64,000 bases of DNA from Psychrobacter maritimus (GCF_904846345.1 NZ_CAJHAJ010000001.1:434001-498000), one strand, 5' to 3'. Positions 10,104 to 19,881 are shown, counted from the stretch's first letter. The notes: generated from the sequence alone by a model not told the origin. A program made the numbers and translations.

Positions 10104-10910
10104 ATGAGGTTTTTTATCTTGCAACTTGCATTTTTACTGGCTGGCATGGTTTATATTTTGGTCAGCATCTACATTGGTTGGGCGCTGATTCAGGACAAAC
10201 CTATCCACAAAGGCGTGAGCTTAGGTTTATTGGTTGTCGGTATGCTGGCACATGCAGCATTACTTTATCCGCATGTGGTCACGCTATACGGGCTAAATTT
10301 CAATCTATTTAACATCATTAGCCTGATCAGTTTATTTTTCTTATTTTTCTATGTTATTTTTAGCTTATACCGCCCTATCGTTAGTCTTGGCATTTTAGCA
10401 GCACCGACGGCATTGGTCGGGATGATTGTCGGTTATATCGGCCGCGCGCCTTATCGTCCCATCACGGATATCAGTGTCGGGCTTGAAGCACATATCCTAC
10501 TATCGCTTGCCGCCTATTGTGTGCTGCTGATGGCAGCGCTGCAAGCGCTATTTTTACGCTTGCAAATACGCGAGCTGAAACACCAATCGATTCATCGCTT
10601 TTGGGTAAATAAACTGCCGTCGCTACAGAGCATGGAAAGTCTATTGTTCGACATGCTCTTGGTCGGCTTTGTCTTGCTAAGTATCGCGCTAGGGATTGGT
10701 TTTGTTTATGTAGAAGACTTGATGGCGCAGCACCTTGCCCATAAAACGGTATTTAGCGTGCTATCTTGGCTGCTATTTGGCGCATTATTATTAGGCAATT
10801 GGCGTGCAGGCTGGCGTGGTAAACGTGCTGCCAACATGACTATTTATGCATTTATTCTATTAGCAATTGGCTTTGTCGGTAGCAAGTTTGTGTTAGAGAT
10901 GCTGTTATAA
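10104..10910 (+). CDS. ypjD: Cytochrome c assembly family inner-membrane protein (YpjD/CcsA-like)
   Basis: A 268-residue polytopic protein with about eight hydrophobic helices, resembling the CcsA/HemX/CcmC heme-handling superfamily. Conserved His residues within helices fit heme ligands (LLVVGMLAHAALLYPHV near residue 50, GLEAHILLSLAAYCVLL near 128-144, a further AHKTVFSVLSWLLFG near 213). In gammaproteobacteria the YpjD/CorB-type member is linked to ffh, as here. The precise role is not established; system I cytochrome c maturation does not require it. Ends at a strong bidirectional terminator. Confidence 0.85.
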   Translation: MRFFILQLAFLLAGMVYILVSIYIGWALIQDKPIHKGVSLGLLVVGMLAHAALLYPHVVTLYGLNFNLFNIISLISLFFLFFYVIFSLYRPIVSLGILAAPTALVGMIVGYIGRAPYRPITDISVGLEAHILLSLAAYCVLLMAALQALFLRLQIRELKHQSIHRFWVNKLPSLQSMESLLFDMLLVGFVLLSIALGIGFVYVEDLMAQHLAHKTVFSVLSWLLFGALLLGNWRAGWRGKRAANMTIYAFILLAIGFVGSKFVLEMLL

Positions 10911-10940
10911 ATTCAATTTTGCAGCAGCATTCTAATGAAA

Positions 10941-10986
10941 AAAAGGCCACCAGTATTAAATACTAATACTGGCGGCCTTTTTTTGC
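10941..10986. terminator. Bidirectional terminator between ypjD and purU
   Basis: Stem GGCCACCAGTATTA ... TAATACTGGCGGCC with one wobble pair, flanked by A-run and T-run on the two sides, between convergent genes. Confidence 0.9.
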
Positions 10987-11022
10987 GCTCTTATTTCGGT
11001 TTAAAACCGTTTTAACATAAAG

Positions 11023-12000
11023 CTAATTAAAAACCACGGTCTTATTACCCGCCACAATCACGCGGTTTTGCACATGCCAATTCACCGCGCGCGCCAAGAC
11101 ATTGCGCTCGATATCACGGCCAATAGCACGTAACTCTGTCACCCCTTGGCGATGAGTCACACGATGGACGTCTTGCTCAATGATAGGCCCTTGATCAAGC
11201 TCGGCTGTAACATAGTGCGCGGTCGCTCCGATAAGCTTGACGCCTTTCTCATAAGCCTGACGATAAGGATCAGCACCGACAAACGCGGGCAAAAATGAAT
11301 GGTGAATATTGATGACTTGCATCGGCCAACGTTTAACAAAATCAGATGATAAAATCTGCATATAACGCGCTAATACCAGCAAATCATTGCCTGCCATCAA
11401 GGTATGAATCCGCTCTTCCGCCTCGGCTTTGTTATCCTTAGTAACTGGCACATAATGAAAGGTTATGCCAAAGTTTTCTACCGCTTGGCGCAAATCTTCA
11501 TGGTTACTAACGACAGACGTAATCTCGCAATCGAGCAAGCCGCGCTGATGCCGCCACAGTAAATCTAACAAGGCATGGTCGAACTTTGACACTAAGATGC
11601 CAACCTTGGTTTTAATCGCATTGTTATGTAAGCGCCACGCCATATTATGGCGCTTAGCCACCGTATGACCGAAGCTGGCTTCAAAGTTATCCATAATCTC
11701 GCTCAAGCCTGCTAATGCAAACTCCAAACGCATAAAATATTGCCCGCCTTCGTGAGCAGTTGAATACTGATCGAGCGTAATAATATTACCGCCATAACGA
11801 TGAATAAACTCAGATACGGCTTGTACAATGCCCGCTTGATCGCGGCATTTAATCAATAGCGTCGCGGTATCAATAGCCGCCGCAACTGGTATGTTTTGAG
11901 AATTTTTGCTCGACTTTATGCTTGCTGTAGCAGTCGTGGTATTGTCTGACATAATGCGCCCAATTAAAAATGAAACGTGCTGCTTACTTTGAATATGCAT
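11023..12000 (-). CDS. purU: Formyltetrahydrofolate deformylase
   Basis: PurU hydrolyses 10-formyl-THF to formate and THF, balancing one-carbon pools and feeding formate to PurT. An N-terminal ACT domain (TATLLIKCRDQAGIVQAVSEF) is followed by a glycinamide-formyltransferase-like catalytic domain with the family strand INIHHSFLPAFVGADPYRQA and the Asp-bearing HYVTAELDQGPIIEQD. The open frame gives 325 residues against 280-290 for the family, so the real start may be the internal ATG at 11952 (MSDNTTTATA). Neither start has a strong Shine-Dalgarno sequence, so the longer form is given here. It is a lone gene. Confidence 0.92.
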   Translation of the reverse strand: MHIQSKQHVSFLIGRIMSDNTTTATASIKSSKNSQNIPVAAAIDTATLLIKCRDQAGIVQAVSEFIHRYGGNIITLDQYSTAHEGGQYFMRLEFALAGLSEIMDNFEASFGHTVAKRHNMAWRLHNNAIKTKVGILVSKFDHALLDLLWRHQRGLLDCEITSVVSNHEDLRQAVENFGITFHYVPVTKDNKAEAEERIHTLMAGNDLLVLARYMQILSSDFVKRWPMQVINIHHSFLPAFVGADPYRQAYEKGVKLIGATAHYVTAELDQGPIIEQDVHRVTHRQGVTELRAIGRDIERNVLARAVNWHVQNRVIVAGNKTVVFN

Positions 12001-12084
12001 AGCAGCATAGGAAATCGACTATTCTAATCGCTTTTGCAGAACTTTGCTGATTGAGTTGCTTGTATTTGGTTATTGAGATTATGA

Positions 12085-12120
12085 ATACAAAAACCCCCAA
12101 CGCGGGGTTGGGGGTTTTGT
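12085..12120 (-). terminator. Terminator of the giant Ig-like lipoprotein gene
   Basis: Perfect 12-bp stem AAAACCCCCAAC / GTTGGGGGTTTT with a 5-nt loop, 30 bases past the stop of the leftward 5.7 kb gene. Very GC-rich stem followed by T-run on both strands. Confidence 0.92.
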
Positions 12121-12149
12121 AAAATGCTAATTAAAAAATTACTGCGCTT

Positions 12150-15100
12150 TTATTCAACTTTTAGGGTTTTAGAAAAACCGAATCCATTGTTACTTACATC
12201 AACAGTTGAACCTAGTTCAAATGCTTTACCAAAATCTATAATATAAGAATTAAAGCCTGCAGTTGGTGCGTTGGCTGAAGTCTCACCATTGATAGAAACA
12301 CTGTAATTTGGTGAATAAGGTGATAAAGCAACCTTAGTACGCGATGTATTCTCATTAATAGTTACACTCATACTATTGGTACAAGTCGCTCCACCATCAC
12401 CAAATGGGCTAGTATTATTAATCCAAGGAGTTATCAGAGTTGACCCATTTACTGATAAATCATCTACTGAAGTTGGTAACTGATAATTAATACTTTGGGT
12501 GTTCTCACTACCATTTAAGAAAGTAGAAGCGTCAAAGCGCACTTTTACCCAGTTCGAATAGCGCAATGGATAGCGAATCTCAAAATCAGCACGACCTTCA
12601 TTATTAGTAACGAAGGTATAACTGTCATCCGATACTGTTCCACCAATAATAGCGACTGGGTTAATCGCTTCCAGTGTACCATTAGCATTTTTATCTTCAT
12701 TCAGGATAATGTCAGTATCTTTATCTAGAGTATAATTATAGTTTGCATCTTCTGTAGGATACCATCCAGACTTTAGAGGTACTGGAGTCTTCTCAGAGAA
12801 AGATCTTGGTTCAGGCGTTGTCACACTAATGAGCTTACCATTCTCATCAAACTCCTTAATATCAGCCGCTTGATAAGTTACGGTACTATCTAATAAACAA
12901 TATTTTCCTTGTGCGTATTCAGTAGCATAAGACTTAACCGAAACTTCCTGATTCGGTACAGCACGTCCTGAGCCATCCATGACAGATATTGAGCCACGTA
13001 TCGTATAATAGATATCATCAGATGATAATTTATTACTGAATGCTAAAGTAGTATATACCGCTTCTTCTGAGACGGTGATATTAGCAGTCTTGATACCAAT
13101 ACCTGCATTGTCTTCTAATAAACGTGCATTAATAATCACGCCACCAATAGGAGAGCTAGCATTAGCCTGATAAATAACACGTGCCTCACCTCTACTGTTT
13201 GTTACTGCTGTGGCAGCAGATAAGCGACCTGCCGATGAGTCTGAGGCGCGACTAAATACCACCGTTTGCCCTTCTACTGGTACATCATTTTTATCTTTAA
13301 CCGTAGCAATAACTTCAGTGCTACCACCTGGAGTAATAACAGATCTAACTGCTTGGAATAGCATTCTAGCAGGTGTGGTAGCTCGGAATCGCGTATCAAC
13401 AGTAGCTCTATAACGTGGTTCACCATTTTGCAATGTATCGCCCAATATAGTCGCTTGTAAAGCAGTAATGCCAGCAAGCTGCGATGTTAAAGTAACTGGT
13501 ATCGTAATAATATTGCCATTTATATTAGCGGCGTCAATGGTTTTTGTAACAATAACTTTGTTGCTAGCAGCACTACCATCTGCAAATTCACCAAGCGTCG
13601 TTTGTACTTCGACTTGCTTACCAATCAGACCTTCCGCTTGTACCGCTGTATCACGACGTATCTGGATATTTATGGTTTGTGGGGTGTTTACATCATAAAC
13701 GTTTTTAACATCAATAAAGCTGATACCTGCTTGTGAGACTTTGACCAAATCAATACTGCTTAAGCTACGTTGATTATTTATCTTATTTTCACCGAAAGCA
13801 CGGGCATACACACGTAGGTTACCATTACTATCAAACGATAAGGCATCCTCACTGATATTAAAACTCGCTTTACCATCCGCATCGGTAATTGCTGTAGCAG
13901 TAGTAGCTATAATATTACCGTCTTCACCTATCAACTCCATACCAGAATTGGCAATAGCATGTCCAGCGCCATCTACCAGAGTGGTACTAATAGTAGTTAT
14001 TTCCCCATCTTTCAGCTTAGTCTCTGTAGCAGCAAGGGTAATTTCAGTACCTACTGCTGACAAGCTAAGAGATTTTTCTTCACGTACTTGCATACTGACT
14101 TTACCATCTGCACCGTACTGTGGCGTAACGATTTTAGCATTAATCACTACACTATGATTTAGACGGGCATTGACCGTATTGGCAGCTAAGATAACACCAA
14201 CATCGATCTGACCATTAGCATCCGTCGTTACCATACTTGGAGTCGTTAAAGCTGCGCCGCTTGCTTCTAGATTCTCAATACTAAACTGTACAGGCACCCC
14301 TGCTAGAACACCACCACTACTGTCAGTCACACGGAATATCGCATTCGTTTGGTCACCACCAGTATTTAATGTGGATTTATCAGAGGATGCTATGAGCTGA
14401 TAACTATCGACTGTTGCGTTATCTACAGCAACGATATAGTTTTGCTCTAATTTAACGTTTTCTACGGTCGTCGTAGTTGCTGTTAAACGAATACCTGCTT
14501 GTAATATAGCTTGGTTGACACTCGCACCTGCTTCAAGCTTAAGGTCAAAAGTTGCCACGCCATCGCTATTAGTGTTAATAGTACCGTTAGAAACGCTAAC
14601 CCCAGTTTTTATAGGATCGTCTACATTTAAACGAACAGCACGATTAGCAATAGCACCATCTTTATTTTCTAAACGAACGAATACCTTAAATGTATCACCT
14701 TTGGTATTAACAACTTTATTTGCCCCAATACTAAGACTTTCCTTGGTACCACTTGGATCTGGGGTAACTGTAGTCACTGAACTGGCTTGGGTTACTATAT
14801 TACCATTAGCATCAGCTGCTGATAATCCAATAGAAAAGCTGTTGGCGTTTTTCGCAATCTCTGCTTTCTGTGCATCAGTTAAGTTATTAGGTACAGCGAC
14901 AGTAAAGACAGCTTTACCCGAATTATCAGTAGTTTGACTATTACCTGATACTAGTGTGACGCCTTGGCTGGCAATAGCTGCTGGCAGCGCCAAGAATACT
15001 TTTTGGCCCGCAACAACTTTTGGCTCTACTGATTTGTCTGCAACAGTCACTTCAATTTGAGTTTCTCCACCATTTAGATTCAGTGGGTTTGTCTGTTTAG

Positions 15101-17876
15101 CAATCAAAGAGATTGCAGCAGTCATAGACTGTACTTTGATTTTAACTTGCTGCTGCTTGCCTGTTAGCGTCTCTGTCAAGGTGGCGGTTAATACTTCCTT
15201 GCTAAGCGCTTCTTTTTCCGCATCAGTTAAACTACCTGGGACCACAACATTAAAGTTAACTAAGCCATTTTCATCTGTAGTAGCAATGATATTTGACGAA
15301 CCATTCTGCGCATTTACTATTAGAAGACTTGCTAGTGATTTGTTTTCAAATATTAATTTGACTGGCTGGCTAGTTATTTGTTCATCAGTTGACTGGTTGT
15401 TAAGCTGGGCTTGTATCGTAACATTACTACCTACATTGTTAAGAATGTAGCCAGCTTGATTGTCAATGTTATTAGTTGCATTAAGAATACTTAAGTCAAC
15501 TTTAGGAGTCGTGATATTAACTTGACTGATTTCAGAGTAGGTAATGCCTTTTTCGACATAGGACAGCTGATAGTTAATACCAGTAAGCTTAAGCTTAGCT
15601 CGCTCTTCTGCTGTTAAGGTGTTGGGAATACTAACTATAAAGGTTGTCTCACCATTAAAATCAGTTATTGCCGATTCTGTATTGATGGTAACGCCATAGT
15701 CAATCGCTACTTTACCCAACTGAATAGCAACTGCTTGTCCTGTAACAGGTAATTGCTTATCTTTGGTCGATAGCTTGACACTAATAGTGCCTTTACCACC
15801 AAGCTCGCTAATAGTTGGTGTTTCGATAGATGCAAATTGGATGGCGCTTAACGGTTGCTCCACCTGAATAGTTTGAATAATTTTAGACTGAGTACCATCT
15901 TGATCAGTTACGATAGCAGTATAACTAATGCCTGTCTTGATAAGTTGATCACGTTGGGCTTGGGTTAGACTTTGGCTAATACCAATATTAAATTCTGCTA
16001 TACCACTACCGTTAGTAGTTTGCTGATTACCTTGAATAGTAACACCTGTACTCGAACCTTCATTAAGAACTAGTTTTACGGTTCTGCCATCTGCAGCGCT
16101 ACCATTTTTACGTTTGGCTGCAATTTGCAATTTAAATTGATTTTCTAAGATATTCACGGTAGTAGGAATACTTTGGGCAGTTAACGTGATATCACTTTGA
16201 CCAATCTCTGAACCAATAACAATTGGGCTGCTACTCGCTATACTACTAGCACCAGAAGCTTCAACTGCTTTCACAGCTAATGCAAAATTACTGGCTTTTT
16301 CTAATGCTGCTTTCTGTGCTTCACTCAGGCCTGCAGGCACACGTACCACGTAGCTTACAACACCTTTGTCATTAGTAGTCTGTTCAGTACTACCATCAAT
16401 AGTTAGTAAGCCTTTACTTGTCAAAGCAGTTGGTAGAGTCGCTGAAACTAATTGATTGGCTACTGCTCCACCATTTTGGTTATTTACCCTAAAGCTAATA
16501 ACTGCACTACCACCAGAGCTTGAGATTTGTTTCTTATCACTTCCTTCAAAACTAACAATATTTTGTGCGAGCGGTATTTCAACTAAGCTTTCAAACGTTT
16601 TGGCTGTTACAGAATTATTAGGTTCTGACAGAGTAGCAGTATAGCTAATGCCGTTTTCAGCAAGTGCCTTTCGCTCAGCGTCGCTTAATCCTGGCGCTAT
16701 AGACAAAGTAACAGTAGCTTGACCTTTACCATCTAGCGTTAACTGATTACTTGCTAAGCTTACGCCCGTAGGCGCATTATTCAGTTTGAAAGCGACTTTA
16801 GCGCCTTCAATTTTGGTAGGAACAGCCGCACTGATAGCAGCAGCCGTGAGCGTAAGACTTTGTGTATCACCATAAGCACTAAGTTTATTTGAATTTCCTG
16901 TAACCTTTAAATTATAGTCAGAAACAGGCAACCCCACCTTTAAGCTATCAGTTACGCTTTTGCTTGCCCCACTCTTTTCTCGAATATTAAGAGTATAAGT
17001 AATACCTTTTAATAGTTTTTCGCGTGCAGCTTCTGATAGATTCTCATCTATTTTAATATTAAAATTTACAATACCTTTACTATCAGTTACTTGACTAGCA
17101 GGACTAATAGATACGCCTTCTAAAGGTATAATTCCTAAACCTACTGTTACATCAGGAGCCAAAGTACCTTTTTCATCTTTGACTTCAACACTAAATATAC
17201 CCGTATCACCAAAAGGATTTAAAATATCATTAGAGACAGAGCTCGTCTTGATATTAGGCCTCACACTAAGCTTACTCACTATTACCTGAGTCCCATCTCC
17301 ACTACCTTTTTTACTGACAGAAACCTTAAGTTCTTGCGGTGCAATAGCCGTACCATCAGCTTTCTTAGCGCTAGCTATTAATGTAAAGCCGCTTTTTATC
17401 AGCGCCACTTTATCAGCAACTGCTTGTGGATTTAGCTTTAATGCATATACAGCGTTACCATCACTGTCAGTAGTTTGGGTACTCTGACCTTCAATAGTGA
17501 TACCGTTATTTTCAGAATCCACTACCTTTAGAGTCACAGCTTTACCAACCATTGCTCCACCAGATATCTTCTCAACAGCTTTAACAGTTACATTAAAGCT
17601 TGTTTGTTCATCAGACAGCTCAATGATAGTAGGCATTGTACTAAGTTTTTGAATAAAGAATTCAGGCTCAACGTCTGGCACTTGTTCAGCGCCACCAGTA
17701 TTACCATTACCACCAGTACCACCACCTGTACCAGGTTGAGTAACACCCAAATCAGGTGGAGGAGCGATAGAATCTACCGTGTCACCATCACCGCCACAGC
17801 CTGCTAATGCTAGTGCGCAGGTTAAAGAAGTAAGCTGAAATAACTTAGAAGTCAGAGGTAGTGAGCTATATGACAT
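12150..17876 (-). CDS. Giant secreted lipoprotein with about 13 Ig-like repeats
   Basis: About 1,908 residues. The frame stays open to 17927, but the ATG at 17874-17876 is chosen: GGAG lies 7 bases before it and the protein then starts with a lipoprotein signal (lipobox LAGC, Cys 27). A Gly/Pro linker follows (residues 28-71), then tandem repeats of 105-125 residues resembling bacterial Ig-like (Big_1/invasin-type) domains, each with a turn such as TDxxGxAxFxV. Repeats 2-8 carry a recurring short helix motif of the form LTDAQKAxLxxxGIxY. A different Cys-containing C-terminal region of about 310 residues (from about 1595) includes Asp/Asn-rich loops (DANYNYTLDKDTD, NEDKNANGTLE) that may bind calcium. 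No LPXTG, autotransporter barrel or LysM anchor is seen. Likely surface or periplasmic structural/adhesive role; binding target unknown. Single-gene unit. Confidence 0.85.
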   Translation of the reverse strand: MSYSSLPLTSKLFQLTSLTCALALAGCGGDGDTVDSIAPPPDLGVTQPGTGGGTGGNGNTGGAEQVPDVEPEFFIQKLSTMPTIIELSDEQTSFNVTVKAVEKISGGAMVGKAVTLKVVDSENNGITIEGQSTQTTDSDGNAVYALKLNPQAVADKVALIKSGFTLIASAKKADGTAIAPQELKVSVSKKGSGDGTQVIVSKLSVRPNIKTSSVSNDILNPFGDTGIFSVEVKDEKGTLAPDVTVGLGIIPLEGVSISPASQVTDSKGIVNFNIKIDENLSEAAREKLLKGITYTLNIREKSGASKSVTDSLKVGLPVSDYNLKVTGNSNKLSAYGDTQSLTLTAAAISAAVPTKIEGAKVAFKLNNAPTGVSLASNQLTLDGKGQATVTLSIAPGLSDAERKALAENGISYTATLSEPNNSVTAKTFESLVEIPLAQNIVSFEGSDKKQISSSGGSAVISFRVNNQNGGAVANQLVSATLPTALTSKGLLTIDGSTEQTTNDKGVVSYVVRVPAGLSEAQKAALEKASNFALAVKAVEASGASSIASSSPIVIGSEIGQSDITLTAQSIPTTVNILENQFKLQIAAKRKNGSAADGRTVKLVLNEGSSTGVTIQGNQQTTNGSGIAEFNIGISQSLTQAQRDQLIKTGISYTAIVTDQDGTQSKIIQTIQVEQPLSAIQFASIETPTISELGGKGTISVKLSTKDKQLPVTGQAVAIQLGKVAIDYGVTINTESAITDFNGETTFIVSIPNTLTAEERAKLKLTGINYQLSYVEKGITYSEISQVNITTPKVDLSILNATNNIDNQAGYILNNVGSNVTIQAQLNNQSTDEQITSQPVKLIFENKSLASLLIVNAQNGSSNIIATTDENGLVNFNVVVPGSLTDAEKEALSKEVLTATLTETLTGKQQQVKIKVQSMTAAISLIAKQTNPLNLNGGETQIEVTVADKSVEPKVVAGQKVFLALPAAIASQGVTLVSGNSQTTDNSGKAVFTVAVPNNLTDAQKAEIAKNANSFSIGLSAADANGNIVTQASSVTTVTPDPSGTKESLSIGANKVVNTKGDTFKVFVRLENKDGAIANRAVRLNVDDPIKTGVSVSNGTINTNSDGVATFDLKLEAGASVNQAILQAGIRLTATTTTVENVKLEQNYIVAVDNATVDSYQLIASSDKSTLNTGGDQTNAIFRVTDSSGGVLAGVPVQFSIENLEASGAALTTPSMVTTDANGQIDVGVILAANTVNARLNHSVVINAKIVTPQYGADGKVSMQVREEKSLSLSAVGTEITLAATETKLKDGEITTISTTLVDGAGHAIANSGMELIGEDGNIIATTATAITDADGKASFNISEDALSFDSNGNLRVYARAFGENKINNQRSLSSIDLVKVSQAGISFIDVKNVYDVNTPQTINIQIRRDTAVQAEGLIGKQVEVQTTLGEFADGSAASNKVIVTKTIDAANINGNIITIPVTLTSQLAGITALQATILGDTLQNGEPRYRATVDTRFRATTPARMLFQAVRSVITPGGSTEVIATVKDKNDVPVEGQTVVFSRASDSSAGRLSAATAVTNSRGEARVIYQANASSPIGGVIINARLLEDNAGIGIKTANITVSEEAVYTTLAFSNKLSSDDIYYTIRGSISVMDGSGRAVPNQEVSVKSYATEYAQGKYCLLDSTVTYQAADIKEFDENGKLISVTTPEPRSFSEKTPVPLKSGWYPTEDANYNYTLDKDTDIILNEDKNANGTLEAINPVAIIGGTVSDDSYTFVTNNEGRADFEIRYPLRYSNWVKVRFDASTFLNGSENTQSINYQLPTSVDDLSVNGSTLITPWINNTSPFGDGGATCTNSMSVTINENTSRTKVALSPYSPNYSVSINGETSANAPTAGFNSYIIDFGKAFELGSTVDVSNNGFGFSKTLKVE

Positions 17877-18143
17877 TTTTGAACTCCGCGGCGAACGCAA
17901 TTTGTTTGAGTAAATACACATAATCATTACATGGCTTCATATTTGATGAGTAATGATACATGAACTTACAATAATAACAGTTGTATTAACAGATTGTATT
18001 AAATATATAACCGCAACTTTACTGACTTTTGTCATAACTTACAACTAAAAAATGAATCTTTACTATTAAATAATCAATCACATAGCGCGCGCAATTCAGG
18101 GTATAATAGCTATCGTTTAAAGCGGCGATTATTATAAAAATAT

Positions 18144-18172
18144 TTGAGTATTCTTTACTTTTATGGTATAAA
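18144..18172 (+). promoter_or_regulatory. Probable sigma-70 promoter of rpmB-rpmG
   Basis: TTGAGT (18144-18149), 17-base spacer, TATAAA (18167-18172). The predicted transcript has a leader of about 180 nt before rpmB. Reading from consensus only. Confidence 0.55.
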
Positions 18173-18320
18173 TGTCGGCTTTAAAATTTTCTGAATTGGT
18201 TTGCCTGTTATTTGCCTTTAGATGACAGTAATATCAGCTCAACCTTAATAATAGTTTTGTTTGGTGCAAAGCTGCCGCTTGCTGTGTCCATGCCGCAAAA
18301 ACGTGCAACTTGCCCAGACT

Positions 18321-18341
18321 GGTATGAGAATCCCTCATACC
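18321..18341 (+). promoter_or_regulatory. Leader hairpin before the rpmB ribosome site
   Basis: Perfect 8-bp stem GGTATGAG / CTCATACC with loop AATCC, ending 9 bases before the AGGAG at 18351-18355. A candidate ribosomal-protein autoregulatory or ribosome-access element. Confidence 0.5.
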
Positions 18342-18361
18342 TCATAGATTAGGAGTTCGCC

Positions 18362-18598
18362 ATGTCTAGAGTTTGCCAAGTGACTGGAAAGCGCCCTATG
18401 GTGGGTAATAATGTTTCGCACGCAAACAACAAAACCCGTCGTCGCTTTCTACCAAACCTTCATAACCATCGTTTTTGGGTAGAGTCTGAAAATCGTTTTG
18501 TACGTCTACGTGTGTCTACCAAAGGTATGCGCACTATCGACAAACTTGGTATCGACAAAGTGTTAGCGGATCTACGCGCACAAGGTCAAAAAGTTTAA
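18362..18598 (+). CDS. rpmB: 50S ribosomal protein L28
   Basis: 78 residues with the L28 signature [29 protein letters not shown]. Structural protein of the large subunit near the E site. AGGAG stands 7 bases before the ATG. It is followed after 155 bases by rpmG, the standard L28-L33 pair. The spacer between them is itself foldable (AGCGATGATTGTCGCT at about 18621 and a longer imperfect stem near 18655-18697). Confidence 0.98.
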   Translation: MSRVCQVTGKRPMVGNNVSHANNKTRRRFLPNLHNHRFWVESENRFVRLRVSTKGMRTIDKLGIDKVLADLRAQGQKV

Positions 18599-18753
18599 GT
18601 AAAAACTGGCAGTCTATCTTAGCGATGATTGTCGCTATTTGGACTGCTCTGAAGCTAGCGATTGATTGGCTGATAAAGCCAGCATCGTTAGCGACTTAAT
18701 CCTTTAGACCCATACCCATCGTTTGAAGACCCCTCATTTACAGGAAAGCTATC

Positions 18754-18909
18754 ATGAGAGATAAAATTAAGTTAGTATCAACTGCTGGTACTGGGTATTA
18801 CTATACCACTACCAAAAACAAGCGCACTATGCCTGGCAAAATGGAAATCAAAAAGTTTGATCCAAAAGTACGCCAGCATGTGATCTTTAAAGAAGCTAAA
18901 ATCAAATAA
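18754..18909 (+). CDS. rpmG: 50S ribosomal protein L33
   Basis: A 51-codon gene starting [19 protein letters not shown] and ending IFKEAKIK, the expected L33 pattern. It has no Cys residues, so it is the zinc-independent form. AGGAAAG lies 6-12 bases before the ATG. Second gene of the rpmB-rpmG unit and followed by a strong terminator. Confidence 0.97.
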   Translation: MRDKIKLVSTAGTGYYYTTTKNKRTMPGKMEIKKFDPKVRQHVIFKEAKIK

Positions 18910-18970
18910 TTGCTGTTTTTTATAAAATGTATTTTTTATAAATATGTTCTATAAATAAATTATTTGAACA

Positions 18971-19004
18971 AAAAAAGGGTTTATCAAATGATAAACCCTT
19001 TTTT
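18971..19004 (+). terminator. Terminator of rpmB-rpmG
   Basis: Stem AAAAAAGGGTTTATC with complement GATAAACCCTTTTTT and a short loop; 61 bases past the rpmG stop. The A-run on the left makes it usable also for the leftward gene ending at 19049. Confidence 0.9.
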
Positions 19005-19048
19005 ATTGCCAATTTTTTGACCATTTATTCGCTTTAACCAGCGATTAA

Positions 19049-19360
19049 CTAACTATAATGCGTTGGCTCTTTATCATAGACATGGGCATGCCACTGGCTC
19101 ATCTGCTTTTGCATAATTACTTGAATCGCGGCATGAATCATATGCTGACCAATCGCCTGCGTATCACTGCCAAGTATTTCTTTGAGCTTTTCAGAAAAAT
19201 CAATGGTCATAAGTGGCGCTTCATCTTGTTCAGCGTCACGTAATAATAAGCGACCATCATCCGCTTCTACCAGCTCAAGCGTGGTTTCTTTGGCGAATCC
19301 TGCAAACTGATCGCTATTATCACTATCTACTTCTATGTCATTATCAATATCGTATGGCAT
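19049..19360 (-). CDS. Small acidic protein of unknown function
   Basis: 103 residues. The first 30 are very acidic (MPYDIDNDIEVDSDNSD) and probably flexible; the rest has a beta-rich stretch (TTLELVEADDGRLLLRDA) and an amphipathic helical C-terminal part (EKLKEILGSDTQAIGQHMIHAAIQ and KQMSQWHAHVYD). No membrane segment or signal. No domain recognised; likely a lineage-specific conserved cytoplasmic protein. It stands convergent to rpmG and is not obviously in an operon. Confidence 0.7.
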   Translation of the reverse strand: MPYDIDNDIEVDSDNSDQFAGFAKETTLELVEADDGRLLLRDAEQDEAPLMTIDFSEKLKEILGSDTQAIGQHMIHAAIQVIMQKQMSQWHAHVYDKEPTHYS

Positions 19361-19569
19361 TCATTTATTCCTTATTATCCCGTTTTACACCTGTAAAAAT
19401 GCGGTCATGTTATTCATTAAAGCGCTCGTCTTACAGTCATGCGGGCAAAACTATCTTACTCATACAATGGACGCTTTACGCCTACAATTCAAGGGCTGAC
19501 GTCCAAGTCTTTTGCATAAATGCACTTTATCCGTGCCTTTATCGGTGCTCATGCGCCAAAAATTGATGC

Positions 19570-19881
19570 TTAACGCCAATAGCGCAATTTTGCCAAGGTA
19601 AATAAGAAGGCGACGAACATACCAAGATAATAGGTCAGCTTAAGCTCAAGCGTAGGGTCACGGTATTTGAACGGTAAAGCAACGGTGGCAGTGGCGGTCG
19701 GTATTATCAGCAGCATAAGCAGCCAATTTTCAAAGACGTGTAGCCAGCCTTGCAGCCCGGTACCGTGACGCAGGTAGGATAAACCTAATAGCAAACAGGC
19801 TATAATCAGCGCAATAAATAAACCGTTTGGAAGGTCTTTTGGGAAAATGATATCGGTGATTTTCTTAGAAGATGTGGCCAT
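19570..19881 (-). CDS. Small polytopic membrane protein, unknown
   Basis: 103 residues with three hydrophobic helices (LFIALIIACLLLGLSYL, ENWLLMLLIIPTATATVAL, TYYLGMFVAFLFTLAKL) joined by short loops. N-terminus Lys-rich, so probably cytoplasmic by the positive-inside rule. No family recognised. It lies downstream of the next leftward membrane-protein gene with about 115 bases between them. Confidence 0.68.
   Translation of the reverse strand: MATSSKKITDIIFPKDLPNGLFIALIIACLLLGLSYLRHGTGLQGWLHVFENWLLMLLIIPTATATVALPFKYRDPTLELKLTYYLGMFVAFLFTLAKLRYWR

Larger units (their letters stand above)
17877..18361. other. Divergent region between Ig-like lipoprotein gene and rpmB
   Basis: About 485 bases holding the leftward promoter of the giant gene and the rightward promoter and leader of rpmB. 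GGAG at 17884-17887 serves the leftward gene. A TATAAT hexamer at 18102-18107 (+) has no good -35; the stronger promoter is listed separately at 18144-18172. The rpmB leader holds a hairpin immediately before its ribosome site. Confidence 0.5.

Noticed and set aside
18102..18107. TATAAT hexamer as rpmB promoter
   Set aside because: No acceptable -35 box at 16-18 bases; the TTGAGT-17-TATAAA pair at 18144-18172 is better.
19213..19566. 117-residue rightward frame opposite the small acidic gene
   Set aside because: Overlaps the leftward gene of 19049-19360 entirely in its first half, has no ribosome site and an amino-acid make-up of a shadow frame.
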